Both the position numbers and the translations under genes were made by a program. A DNA stretch of 64,000 bases. It comes from Streptomyces sp. NBC_00704 (GTDB lineage: Bacteria > Actinomycetota > Actinomycetes > Streptomycetales > Streptomycetaceae). The stretch is taken from assembly GCF_036226605.1 (NCBI RefSeq), contig NZ_CP109000.1, forward strand, positions 372,001-436,000, written 5' to 3'. Below, in pieces: positions 24,181-31,762 of this stretch (the stretch's first letter is position 1; each line of letters starts with the position of its first letter). Below the pieces are notes generated by a model. The model worked only from the letters and a program-made list of their open reading frames with translations, ran no database searches and was not told the origin of the DNA.

Positions 24181-24240
24181 CGATCTCGGGCCATCTCGGG
24201 CGGTACCGAACGATCTCGGGCGGTTTCGGGCACTCTTGGG
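24181..24240. repeat. 10-bp phased repeat, six units, upstream of the MFS gene
   Basis: Successive 10-mers read CGATCTCGGG, CCATCTCGGG, CGGTACCGAA, CGATCTCGGG, CGGTTTCGGG and CACTCTTGGG. The period is exactly 10 bp, about one helical turn, with TCGGG recurring on the same face. It sits in the 408-bp gap between the divergent sigma-CAP and MFS genes. The rest of that gap carries GC-rich runs, including GCGGCGGTC repeats near 24367-24387. Confidence 0.75.
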
Positions 24241-24390
24241 GCGTGCGCGGGCGTGCGGGCGGCCGGTTGCGTGGTCCCGCTCACGCGCGGCGGCGCCGTC
24301 CGCCGGTCCCCGGCCGCGGGTGCCGGGCCCGGCGTGACGACTCGCCGTCCGAGCGGGCCCGGATCGCGGCGGTCGCGGCGGTCGCGGTAC

Positions 24391-24396
24391 TACTGT
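24391..24396 (+). promoter_or_regulatory. Candidate -10 element for a leaderless MFS transcript
   Basis: TACTGT lies 7 bp before the ATG at 24404, and no purine-rich ribosome site precedes that ATG. This spacing is what leaderless streptomycete transcripts show. No good -35 was found, so the call rests on the -10 and the missing ribosome site. Confidence 0.5.
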
Positions 24397-24403
24397 CGCC
24401 GGC

Positions 24404-25594
24404 ATGGACCGTGATGGCCGACGATGGCTCCCCTGTCTGCTCGGCGGCACGGTGTTCGCCGTCTGCATGGCCGGCACCACGCTGCCGACCCCCCTTTACG
24501 GCCTGTACCAGGACAAGTTCGGCTTCTCCGAGCTGACGGTCACCGTCGTGTACGCCGTGTACGCCTTCGGCGTCATCGGCGTGCTGCTGCTGGCGGGCAA
24601 CGCCTCGGACACGGTGGGCCGGCGGACGGTGCTGCTGTGGGGCCTGGGCTGCGCGGCGGCGAGCGCGGTCTGCTTCCTGTGCGCCACCGGACTGGGCTGG
24701 CTCTACGCGGGGCGGCTGCTGTCGGGGCTGTCGGCCGGACTGTTCACCGGGGCGGCGACGGCCTACGTCATGGACCTGGCCCCCCGGGGCGGGGCCTCCC
24801 GGGCCACCCTTGTGGCGACGGCCGCCAACATGGGCGGCCTGGGCTGCGGTCCGCTGCTCGCCGGACTGCTCGCGCAGTACGCCCCCTGGCCGCTGTACCT
24901 GCCGTTCCTCGTGCATCTGGTCCTCGTGGCCGGCTCGGCCGTCGTGGTGGCGCGGCTTCCGGAGACGGTGCCCGAGCGCAGGCCCGTGAGCAGCGTGCGG
25001 CCGCGGCGACCGGCCCTGCCGGCGCAGGTGCGGGCGGTGTTCGGGCCGGCGGCGACCGCGTCGTTCGCGGGGTTCGCCCTGTTCGGCGTGTTCACCTCGG
25101 TCAGTCCCGCGTTCCTGGCCGAGTCCCTCGACGTGACCGACCACGCCGTCAGCGGACTGGTCGTGGCGCTGGCGTTCTTCGCGTCGACGGGCGGGCAGTC
25201 GGCCGTCGGCCGGGTCGGCGTGCGGCGGGCGCTGCCCCTGGGCTGCGCCGCGCTGCTGGCCGGTCTCGCGCTGCTCGCGGGCGCGTTGCGCTGGGAGTCG
25301 CCGGCGCTGGTGGTGCTGAGCGCGCTCGTGGGCGGCGCGGGGCAGGGGCTGGCGTTCCGCGCGGCGCTGTCGGCGGTGGCCGAGGCGTCCCCGCCGGAGC
25401 AGCGGGCGGCGGTGATCTCGACGCTCTTCGTCGTGGCGTACACGGGGATCTCGGTGCCGGTGATCGGCGTGGGCCTGCTGACGGACCCGCTCGGTCTGGA
25501 GGGCGCCGGGCTGGTGTTCATCGCGTGCATGGCCGTCCTCGTGACGACCGCGGCCGCCTACCTGTTCCGGCGACCGCTGCCGGCGAGGACGTGA
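24404..25594 (+). CDS. MFS transporter, 12-helix drug/metabolite type
   Basis: 396 aa with the twelve-segment pattern of the major facilitator superfamily. The loop 2-3 signature is LLLAGNASDTVGRRTVLL (about residues 57-74). LYAGRLLSGLSAGLFTGAAT follows in helix 4, where an arginine is conserved. A basic central loop (PERRPVSSVRPRRPALPAQV, about residues 190-210) separates the halves. There is no extra domain. Substrate unknown; proton-driven efflux is the usual role. The start appears leaderless. It diverges from the sigma-CAP gene and shares its regulatory gap. Confidence 0.87.
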   Translation: MDRDGRRWLPCLLGGTVFAVCMAGTTLPTPLYGLYQDKFGFSELTVTVVYAVYAFGVIGVLLLAGNASDTVGRRTVLLWGLGCAAASAVCFLCATGLGWLYAGRLLSGLSAGLFTGAATAYVMDLAPRGGASRATLVATAANMGGLGCGPLLAGLLAQYAPWPLYLPFLVHLVLVAGSAVVVARLPETVPERRPVSSVRPRRPALPAQVRAVFGPAATASFAGFALFGVFTSVSPAFLAESLDVTDHAVSGLVVALAFFASTGGQSAVGRVGVRRALPLGCAALLAGLALLAGALRWESPALVVLSALVGGAGQGLAFRAALSAVAEASPPEQRAAVISTLFVVAYTGISVPVIGVGLLTDPLGLEGAGLVFIACMAVLVTTAAAYLFRRPLPART

Positions 25595-25610
25595 GCCCGA
25601 CGAACCGTCC

Positions 25611-25633
25611 GACCGGAGGCCCACGTTCCGGTC
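25611..25633. terminator. Short hairpin after the MFS gene
   Basis: GACCGGA (25611-25617), a nine-base loop, TCCGGTC (25627-25633). The 7-bp stem lies 16 bp after the stop codon. It is shorter than the other terminators in the window. Confidence 0.45.
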
Positions 25634-25720
25634 CGCCGGCAGGCGCGGCGCCGCTCATGGGGTGGGCGGCGGCGGCCGTCGGGTGCGGTGGGACCGCCGG
25701 CCAGGGTCTGCGCACCGGCG

Positions 25721-26019
25721 ATGATGCGCCGATCCCGCGGCGAGCCGTGCCTCCCGTGCGGGGCGAGCCATGCTTCCCGTCCGCGGCGAGCCGTGTTTCA
25801 CGTCCGGGGCGGGCCATGCTTACCGTCCGAGGCGGGCCGTGCTTCGCGTCCGCGGCGAGCCGTGCCTCCCGTGCGGGGCGGGCCATGCCTCCCGTGCGGG
25901 GCGGGCCATGCTTCCCGTCCGGGGCGGGCCGTGCTTCACGTCCGGGGCGAGCCGTGCCTCCCGTGCGCGGCGAACCATGCTTCCCGTCCGGGGCGAGCCG
26001 TGCCTCCCGTCCGGAGCGG
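25721..26019. repeat. 23-bp tandem array, 13 units
   Basis: Units start at 25721 (degenerate) and then every 23 bp from 25744 to 25997, without spacers. The consensus begins GCCRTGCYTCCCGTSCGG and ends GGCGR. Each unit carries a small CCCGTSCGGG dyad. Sites of variation (R at 4, Y at 8, S at 15, R at 23) recur in different combinations between units, as expected from unequal exchange. No frame on either strand is stopped within the array, because the unit lacks stop words in all phases. It fills the gap between the MFS gene and the 29-aa peptide gene. Confidence 0.95.
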
Positions 26020-26131
26020 GCCGAACACGCCTGGGCGCGTCCGTACGAGTGGCTTCGCTCCACCGGCGAACCGACGGGGGGCCGGCCCGCGTTGGGCAGA
26101 ACCCAGCCGTCATCACCGGAAAGGCCCCTCC

Positions 26132-26221
26132 ATGCGACGTACCGCTCTCCTGGCCGTCTGCGCTCTGGTCAGCGCCGCAGCCACGGGATTCTTCACCACC
26201 AGCGCACTGCGCAGCCGCTGA
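26132..26221 (+). CDS. 29-aa hydrophobic peptide
   Basis: Product begins MRRTALLAVCALVSAAATGFF and ends in SRsimilar basic residues (ALRSR). It has a basic start, one hydrophobic helix (residues 5-20) and a Thr/Ser/Arg tail: a signal-like or single-pass membrane peptide. GGAAAGG lies 7-14 bases before the ATG. The frame is open upstream through the 23-bp array, but the ribosome site and hydrophobicity favour the short form. Function unknown; small peptides like this are often left unannotated. Confidence 0.5.
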   Translation: MRRTALLAVCALVSAAATGFFTTSALRSR

Positions 26222-26288
26222 CGCACGGGCCGGGGCCGCGGACCGTCCGCTTCCCCGGCCGTGCGGCCGACCCGCCGGGCCCGTGCCC

Positions 26289-27890
26289 TCAGCCGCGAGC
26301 GGCACCCTCCTTCGTCGCCTCTTCGTCGGTCCCCCTGCCGCCGGGGTGCCGCAGCGCGCACAGGTAGCCGACGCCCAGCGCGACGGCCATTCCGTAGAAC
26401 ACGTACTGGTTGGCCTCGGCGAAGTCCATGCGGATCGCGGCCATCTGCTCCCGCACCGTCTGCGCGACCGCGCCGCCGCCGCTCAGCGGGCGGTCGTCGC
26501 CGCTGCCGGTCACCGATTCCGCGACGTTCCTCGCCGCGTCCCCCGCCGCCGACGACGGCACTCCGTGCGATTCCAGCGTGTCCCTGACGTTGTCGGTCAT
26601 GGCGTGGGTCAGCAGCGTGCCGAACAGGGCCAGTCCGACGCTCGCCGCGTAGTTGCGGATGGTCTGGGTGATGCCGGTGACCTCGCCGTACGAGGCGTCG
26701 ATCGCCCGGTTGACGGCGTCCGTGGAGGCGGGCGCGAGGATGAAGCCGATACCGGCCCCCGCGAGGCCCGCGTAGGGCCACTGGTCGTGCATGGACAGGT
26801 CGGTCAGCTTCCCGGCCCAGAGGGCGAAGCCGACGGCGCCGACCACGCAGCCCAGTTTCATCGTCGGCCTCGCGCCGCGTTTGTCGAGGATCCGCCCGCC
26901 CCACTGCGAGGCGAGCGCGAAACCGACGAAGAAGTACAGCAGGTACAGGGCGGCCTGGTTGGGCGACGCGCTCAGGGAGACCTGGGCGTACACGGAGGCG
27001 AAGAAGAACAGCGGGACGAAGGCGAGCATGGCGAAGAACAGCACGAGCCCGTCGACCACGAACGCCCGGTCGCGGAAGACCGCGAGCTTGACCAGCGGAT
27101 GGGCCGTGCGCAGTTCGTAGCGGCAGAACAGCCACAGCACACCGAGGCCGCCCACGATGCAGATCCAGGTGTACGCGCTGTCCCATCCCCACGCCGACGC
27201 CTGCTGGAAGCCCAGCACGCTGGCGCCCATGCCGAGAGCGACGAGCACGGCGCCGGGCACGTCGAGGCGCTCGTCGCGGCGGCGGTCGGACACGTGGGCG
27301 AGCGCGGTGAGGACCAGCGCGACGACGGCCACGGGCACGTTGACCCAGAAGATGGCCCGCCAGGTCCAGTCGGTGAGCCAGCCGCCGAGCAGCGGACCGA
27401 CGGCCGTCAGGGCCCCGGTGACGCCGAAGAACAGGGCGAGCGCGCGGCCGCGCCGCTCCACCGGGAACACCGCGACGACCACCGCCAGCGCGGCGGGGAA
27501 GAGCAGGGCCGCGCCGAGCCCCTGGGTCGCGCGGAAGACGATGAGCCAGCTCAGGGCGAAGTCGCCCCGGGGGACGCAGCCGCACAGCACGGACGAGACC
27601 ACGAACACGACGGTGCCCACCACGACGATGCGCCGGGGGCCGAACAGGTCGGCCAGTCGTCCGCCGAGCGCGAAGAACGCGGCCAGGGACAGCAGGTAGG
27701 CGTTGACGACCCACTGCATCCCGGACGCGGACAGTCCGAGTTCGTCGACGATGTCCGGCGTCGCGATCGCCACGATGGTCTGGTCGATGAACGTCATCGC
27801 CACCGCGAACATCATGGCCGCGAGCGCCACTGACTGCGAAGGAGCACCCCGGCCCACGGGCGCGCCGCCCGCCTGCTGCTTGGTGTACAT
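26289..27890 (-). CDS. MFS transporter, DHA2 (14-helix, EmrB/QacA type)
   Basis: 533 aa with about fourteen membrane segments. DHA2 signatures are TFIDQTIVAIATPDIVDELG in helix 1 (the D/N-x-T-IVNVALP-like motif), GGRLADLFGPRRIVVVG in loop 2-3 and GPLLGGWLTDWTWRAIFWVN (motif C-like) in helix 5. These transporters expel hydrophobic drugs or antibiotics in exchange for protons. The C-terminal tail is charged (GRGTDEEATKEG). ATG 27890 is chosen because GAGGGA lies 9 bases upstream; ATG 27899 abuts it. No adjacent regulator; the coiled-coil gene diverges 288 bp away. Confidence 0.9.
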   Translation of the reverse strand: MYTKQQAGGAPVGRGAPSQSVALAAMMFAVAMTFIDQTIVAIATPDIVDELGLSASGMQWVVNAYLLSLAAFFALGGRLADLFGPRRIVVVGTVVFVVSSVLCGCVPRGDFALSWLIVFRATQGLGAALLFPAALAVVVAVFPVERRGRALALFFGVTGALTAVGPLLGGWLTDWTWRAIFWVNVPVAVVALVLTALAHVSDRRRDERLDVPGAVLVALGMGASVLGFQQASAWGWDSAYTWICIVGGLGVLWLFCRYELRTAHPLVKLAVFRDRAFVVDGLVLFFAMLAFVPLFFFASVYAQVSLSASPNQAALYLLYFFVGFALASQWGGRILDKRGARPTMKLGCVVGAVGFALWAGKLTDLSMHDQWPYAGLAGAGIGFILAPASTDAVNRAIDASYGEVTGITQTIRNYAASVGLALFGTLLTHAMTDNVRDTLESHGVPSSAAGDAARNVAESVTGSGDDRPLSGGGAVAQTVREQMAAIRMDFAEANQYVFYGMAVALGVGYLCALRHPGGRGTDEEATKEGAARG

Positions 27891-28178
27891 GCCAGTCATT
27901 CCCTCAGTCTGCTCCGGCTCGGGTGACGACGCATGCGGTGAGCGGCGGACCACGGCCCCCGCGGTAAGGCCTGCCCTCCGACGGCGGCGAACACCTCCAG
28001 CGCCCGGACGCGCGGCCACGACCCGCGTCCCGCGTGGCGCTTCCGGTCTGACGGAACGTCGGCGAGTCCGCCCGGTCCGGGGCGGCGCGGGAACGCCGTG
28101 GCCGTGTCGGGCGTCTTCCGGGGAGCCCGGCGTCCGGCCGACATGCGTGAGCGGCCCGGCGGGGGGAAGCTGGCGATC

Positions 28179-29243
28179 ATGGTGCGCAAGAGCGCGCGGC
28201 CCAGTGAGACGCAGGACGTGGAGGCGGCCCTCGACGAGCTCTACGCCGCTCCGCCGTCCGAGTTCGTCCCCCTGCGCGAGCGACTGGCCCTCGCGGCGAG
28301 GACCGGCGGACGTCCGCAGGACGCCCGCCGCCTGCATGCCGCCCGCCGTCCGACCCTCGCGGCCTGGGCGGCGAACCTGCTGCTGCGTGCGCGGGAACAG
28401 GAGAGCCGGCGGTTCCTGGAGTTGGGGCGGGCACTGCGCGAGGCCTACGGGAATCTGGACGCCCAGGGGATCAGGGAGCTGTCCGAGCAGCGCCGGAGCG
28501 TCGTCTCCGCCCTGTCCCGGCAGGCCGCCGAGCTGGCGGCCGAGGCCGGGCACCGGCTCTCGGACGCGGCCCGGCAGGACGTCGAGGCGACGCTGCGGGC
28601 CGTGCTCGCCGACCAGGACGCGGCGGACCGGTGGGCGGCGGGCCGACTGGAGAGCGCCCTCACCCCGCCGTCGGAGTTCCCCTCCGTCACCGGCGCGGCG
28701 ACCGGCGGACCGGCCCGGGCGGGATCCGCGAAGCGGCCGCCGGGCTCGTCCCGGTCGGACCCGCCCGAACCCTCGCCCCGATCCCCCCGTTCGTCCCGGT
28801 CCTCACAGTCGTCGCAGCGGTCGCAGCGTTCGCAGTCGTCCCGGAGACAGGACGAACTGGCCGAACGGCGCCGGCGCCGCCGGGAGCAGGAGGCCGAGGC
28901 ACGCCGGGCGTCCGAGGCCGCCGATCGCCGCCTCGGCGACCTGCGGGCGGCGCTGGCCGGGGCCGAGGACGAGCTGCACCGCGCTCAGGACCGCCAGGAC
29001 CGGGCACGCCGGCAGCACGCCGACGCCGGACAGCGGCTGCACGACGCGGAGCGGGACCTGCGGCGGGCCGAGCGGGAGATGCGGCAGGCCGAACAGGACC
29101 TGCACGGCGCGGAGCAGGAGCGCCGGACGGCCGACGAGCGGCGCCGGGCGGCGGCGGACGCCGTGACCGCGGCCGGGCGGGAGGCCAGGGACGCCGAACG
29201 GAAGCTGCGACGCCTCACCGGGCCGCAGTCCGGTCCCGGCTGA
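28179..29243 (+). CDS. Hypothetical protein with Ser/Arg linker and long C-terminal coiled-coil
   Basis: 354 aa. Residues 1-150 form a helical domain (VEAALDELYAAPPSEFVPLRE, RRPTLAAWAANLLLRAREQE). Residues 165-215 are a low-complexity linker rich in Ser, Pro, Arg and Gln (SSQSSQRSQRSQSS). The rest is a highly charged heptad-rich helix (DAERDLRRAEREMRQAEQ) that should form a coiled-coil. No export signal. ATG 28179 lies behind GGGGGGAAGC. This resembles scaffolding or nucleoid/cell-wall-associated actinomycete proteins only in general features. The GCS2 ligase gene follows after 134 bp on the same strand. Confidence 0.7.
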   Translation: MVRKSARPSETQDVEAALDELYAAPPSEFVPLRERLALAARTGGRPQDARRLHAARRPTLAAWAANLLLRAREQESRRFLELGRALREAYGNLDAQGIRELSEQRRSVVSALSRQAAELAAEAGHRLSDAARQDVEATLRAVLADQDAADRWAAGRLESALTPPSEFPSVTGAATGGPARAGSAKRPPGSSRSDPPEPSPRSPRSSRSSQSSQRSQRSQSSRRQDELAERRRRRREQEAEARRASEAADRRLGDLRAALAGAEDELHRAQDRQDRARRQHADAGQRLHDAERDLRRAEREMRQAEQDLHGAEQERRTADERRRAAADAVTAAGREARDAERKLRRLTGPQSGPG

Positions 29244-29377
29244 GGCGTCCGGCCGGGACGCTGCGGCGGGCCGGGCCGGCCCGCCGGCGGTGCCCGTCGT
29301 CCCGCGTGGTGCGGGGCGGCCCGCGGTGCGACGCTGGAGGCACGAGGCGTCCGCCGCCGGGCGAGCCGGGAGGGCCG

Positions 29378-30856
29378 ATGGGACGAGATGTCCCGGCGCT
29401 GGTCTTCACCCGCGAGGACCGCCGCCGGTACCGGATCAAGATGCAGGAGAACCTCGACGTGTTCGCGCAGATGCTGCGCGAGTCGCGGTTCGAGTCGGAG
29501 CGGCCGCAGGTGGGTCTGGAGATCGAACTGAACCTCGTCGACGACGAGGCCGAGCCGGCGATGCGCAACAACGACGTCCTGGAGGCGATCGCGGATCCGG
29601 CCTGGTCCACCGAGCTGGGCCGCTTCAACCTGGAGATCAACGTCCCGCCGCGCCGTCTGACCCAGGGCGGTCCGGACGCCTGGGAGTCCGAGATCCGTGC
29701 CGCGCTCAATCACGCCGAGGAGCGCGCCGCGTCGGTCGGCACTCATCTGATCATGGTCGGGATCCTGCCGACCCTGCGGCAGCAGGACGTCGGCGAGGGG
29801 GCGCTGTCGGAGAACGCCCGCTACCGGCTGCTCAACGACCAGGTCTTCGCCGCGCGGGGCGAGGATCTGCGCATCGAGCTGGACGGCGTGGACCGCTTGC
29901 GCACGTACGCGGACACGATCACGCCCGAGGCCGCCTGCACCAGCACCCAGTTCCACCTCCAGGTCTCCCCCGACGAGTTCGCCCCCTACTGGAACGCGGC
30001 GCAGGCGGTCGCCGGCGTGCAGGTGGGGCTGGCGGCGAACTCGCCGTTCCTGTTCGGCCGGGAGCTGTGGCACGAGACCCGGATCCCCCTGTTCGAGCAG
30101 GCCACCGACACCCGCCCGCAGGAGATCAAGGTGCAGGGCGTGCGCCCGCGGGTCTGGTTCGGAGAGCGCTGGATCACCAGCGTCTTCGACCTCTTCGAGG
30201 AGAACCTGCGCTACTTCCCGGCGCTGCTTCCGCTGTGCGACGAGCAGGATCCGCGCGAGACGCTGGCCGCCGGGGACGTCCCCGAACTCGCCGAGCTGAC
30301 CCTGCACAACGGGACGATCTACCGCTGGAACCGGCCGGTGTACGCCGTCGCGAACGACCAGCCGCACGTCCGGGTGGAGAACCGCTGTCTGCCGGCCGGC
30401 CCGACGGTCGCCGACACCCTCGCCAACGGCGCCTTCTACTACGGGATCACCCGCGCTCTGGTGGAGGAGGAGCGGCCGGTGTGGTCGCGCATGTCGTTCC
30501 AGGCCGCCGAGGACAACCTGCACGCGGCGGCCCGGCACGGGATCGAGGCGCGGCTGTACTGGCCGGGGATGGGCGAGGTGCCGGTGCCCGAGCTCGTCCT
30601 GCGCCGTCTGCTGCCGCTGGCCCACCGGGGCCTGGAGCACTCCGGCATGGACGCCGCGTGGCGGGAGCCGCTGCTCGGCATCATCGAGCAGCGCTGTGTC
30701 ACCGGCCGCAACGGGGCGGTGTGGCAGAAGGAGACGTTCCGTCGCATCACGGCGGCCGCCCACGCGGGCCGCCACGAGGCGCTGCGGCGGATGACGCGGC
30801 AGTACATCGACTACATGCATCTCAACGCCCCGGCGCACACCTGGCCGGTCGACTGA
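29378..30856 (+). CDS. Glutamate-cysteine ligase family protein (GCS2 type)
   Basis: 492 aa. GCS2 hallmarks are the glutamate-rich [15 protein letters not shown] (about residues 48-62), [10 protein letters not shown], and a [19 protein letters not shown] segment; the acidic side chains bind Mg-ATP in this ATP-grasp-like fold. Family members join glutamate to cysteine or another amine (YbdK/EgtA/GshA-like). Streptomycetes make mycothiol rather than glutathione, so another gamma-glutamyl product is possible. GGGAGGGCCG precedes the ATG. It stands between the coiled-coil gene and the cyclophilin gene on the same strand; cotranscription with either is unproven. Confidence 0.8.
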   Translation: MGRDVPALVFTREDRRRYRIKMQENLDVFAQMLRESRFESERPQVGLEIELNLVDDEAEPAMRNNDVLEAIADPAWSTELGRFNLEINVPPRRLTQGGPDAWESEIRAALNHAEERAASVGTHLIMVGILPTLRQQDVGEGALSENARYRLLNDQVFAARGEDLRIELDGVDRLRTYADTITPEAACTSTQFHLQVSPDEFAPYWNAAQAVAGVQVGLAANSPFLFGRELWHETRIPLFEQATDTRPQEIKVQGVRPRVWFGERWITSVFDLFEENLRYFPALLPLCDEQDPRETLAAGDVPELAELTLHNGTIYRWNRPVYAVANDQPHVRVENRCLPAGPTVADTLANGAFYYGITRALVEEERPVWSRMSFQAAEDNLHAAARHGIEARLYWPGMGEVPVPELVLRRLLPLAHRGLEHSGMDAAWREPLLGIIEQRCVTGRNGAVWQKETFRRITAAAHAGRHEALRRMTRQYIDYMHLNAPAHTWPVD

Positions 30857-30998
30857 TTCCGGGATCGGCGTCTGCGCAGATCAGCGCGGTGTGCGGTGCG
30901 CCGGGCGGCGGTGGGCGGGGGCGCCCGCGCGGGCGGGGGCGGGGCGACACGGGACCCCGCGGTGCGACAGCACGGAGGGGACCGTGCAGGATAGAGGT

Positions 30999-31496
30999 AT
31001 GACGATCAAGGTTTACTTCGACATCACCATCAACGACCAGCCCGCGGGCCGCATCAACTTCAACCTCTTCGAGGACGTCGTGCCGAAGACGGCGGAGAAC
31101 TTCCGCGCGCTGGCCACCGGCGAGAAGGGCTTCGGCTACGCCGGCTCCTCCTTCCACCGGGTCATCCCGGCGTTCATGCTCCAGGGCGGCGACTTCACCC
31201 GGGGCGACGGCACCGGCGGCAAGAGCATCTACGGCGAGAAGTTCGCCGACGAGAACTTCCAGCTCAAGCACGACCGTCCCGGCCTGCTGTCCATGGCCAA
31301 CGCGGGCCCGAACTCCAACGGCTCGCAGTTCTTCGTCACCACGGTGGTGACCGACTGGCTCGACGGCAAGCACGTGGTGTTCGGCGAGGTCGCCGACGAG
31401 GACAGCATGGCCCTCGTGAAGAAGATCGAGGGGCTCGGCTCCCGTGGCGGCGGCACCTCGGCGAAGATCACGATCTCGGCGTCCGGCCAGCTCTGA
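30999..31496 (+). CDS. Cyclophilin-type peptidyl-prolyl cis-trans isomerase
   Basis: 165 aa, single cyclophilin domain of the eukaryote-like cytosolic class. The catalytic arginine is R54 in [28 protein letters not shown] follows, and W120 in [13 protein letters not shown] matches the cyclosporin-contact tryptophan of human CypA. No signal peptide. The role is protein folding by proline isomerisation. ATG 30999 is preceded by AGGATAGAGGT. In S. coelicolor a cyclophilin gene adjoins the second gap gene as I recall; here the two are 13 kb apart with many inserted genes. Confidence 0.95.
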   Translation: MTIKVYFDITINDQPAGRINFNLFEDVVPKTAENFRALATGEKGFGYAGSSFHRVIPAFMLQGGDFTRGDGTGGKSIYGEKFADENFQLKHDRPGLLSMANAGPNSNGSQFFVTTVVTDWLDGKHVVFGEVADEDSMALVKKIEGLGSRGGGTSAKITISASGQL

Positions 31497-31513
31497 TCCG
31501 AGCGGCGGGCCGT

Positions 31514-31543
31514 CCGGCCGGCGGGGCGGTCGCCCCGGCCGGC
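31514..31543. terminator. Possible GC-rich hairpin after the cyclophilin gene
   Basis: GGGGCG, a two-base turn, CGCCCC, flanked by CCGGC and GCCGG on either side, form an imperfect stem 18-47 bp after the stop. One bulge; moderate support. Confidence 0.45.
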
Positions 31544-31705
31544 CGAGGCCGGAGCCGGGGGCGCCGTCCGGCCGCCCCCGGGCCGGCCCCGCGGCGCGCT
31601 TCCCGGCTTTCCCCGCCGTCCCCACCGCTCGGCTCCCCCCTTCCTCCGGCTCCCCCTCCCCGGCGCACGGTCTGTGCTTCTGGTCACACCGCTCGCCCTA
31701 TTTAC

Positions 31706-31717
31706 TAGGACGTCCTA
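31706..31717. promoter_or_regulatory. 12-bp perfect palindrome in the icmF promoter region
   Basis: TAGGACGTCCTA, centred 51 bp before the icmF ATG, sits in the most AT-rich stretch of the region (31698-31725). With flanks it reads ACTAGGACGTCCTACT, nearly symmetric for longer. Position and symmetry suggest an operator overlapping the promoter; the regulator is not identified and none is encoded next door. Confidence 0.6.
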
Positions 31718-31762
31718 CTATTTTCTCAGTAGGCGTCACCGTGACCTGTCTGGGAAGGCCCC

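Noticed and set aside
25721..26019. 23-bp array as a CRISPR locus
   Set aside because: Units abut directly with no unique spacers, and no cas genes are present.
24424..26367. Long frame overlapping the MFS gene and running through the 23-bp array
   Set aside because: Arg/Gly/Pro-rich shadow frame in the MFS part, then open only because the array lacks stops.
31500..31762. Cobalamin riboswitch before icmF
   Set aside because: The leader is short, and I could not find the B12-box pattern; the AT-rich part is a palindrome instead.
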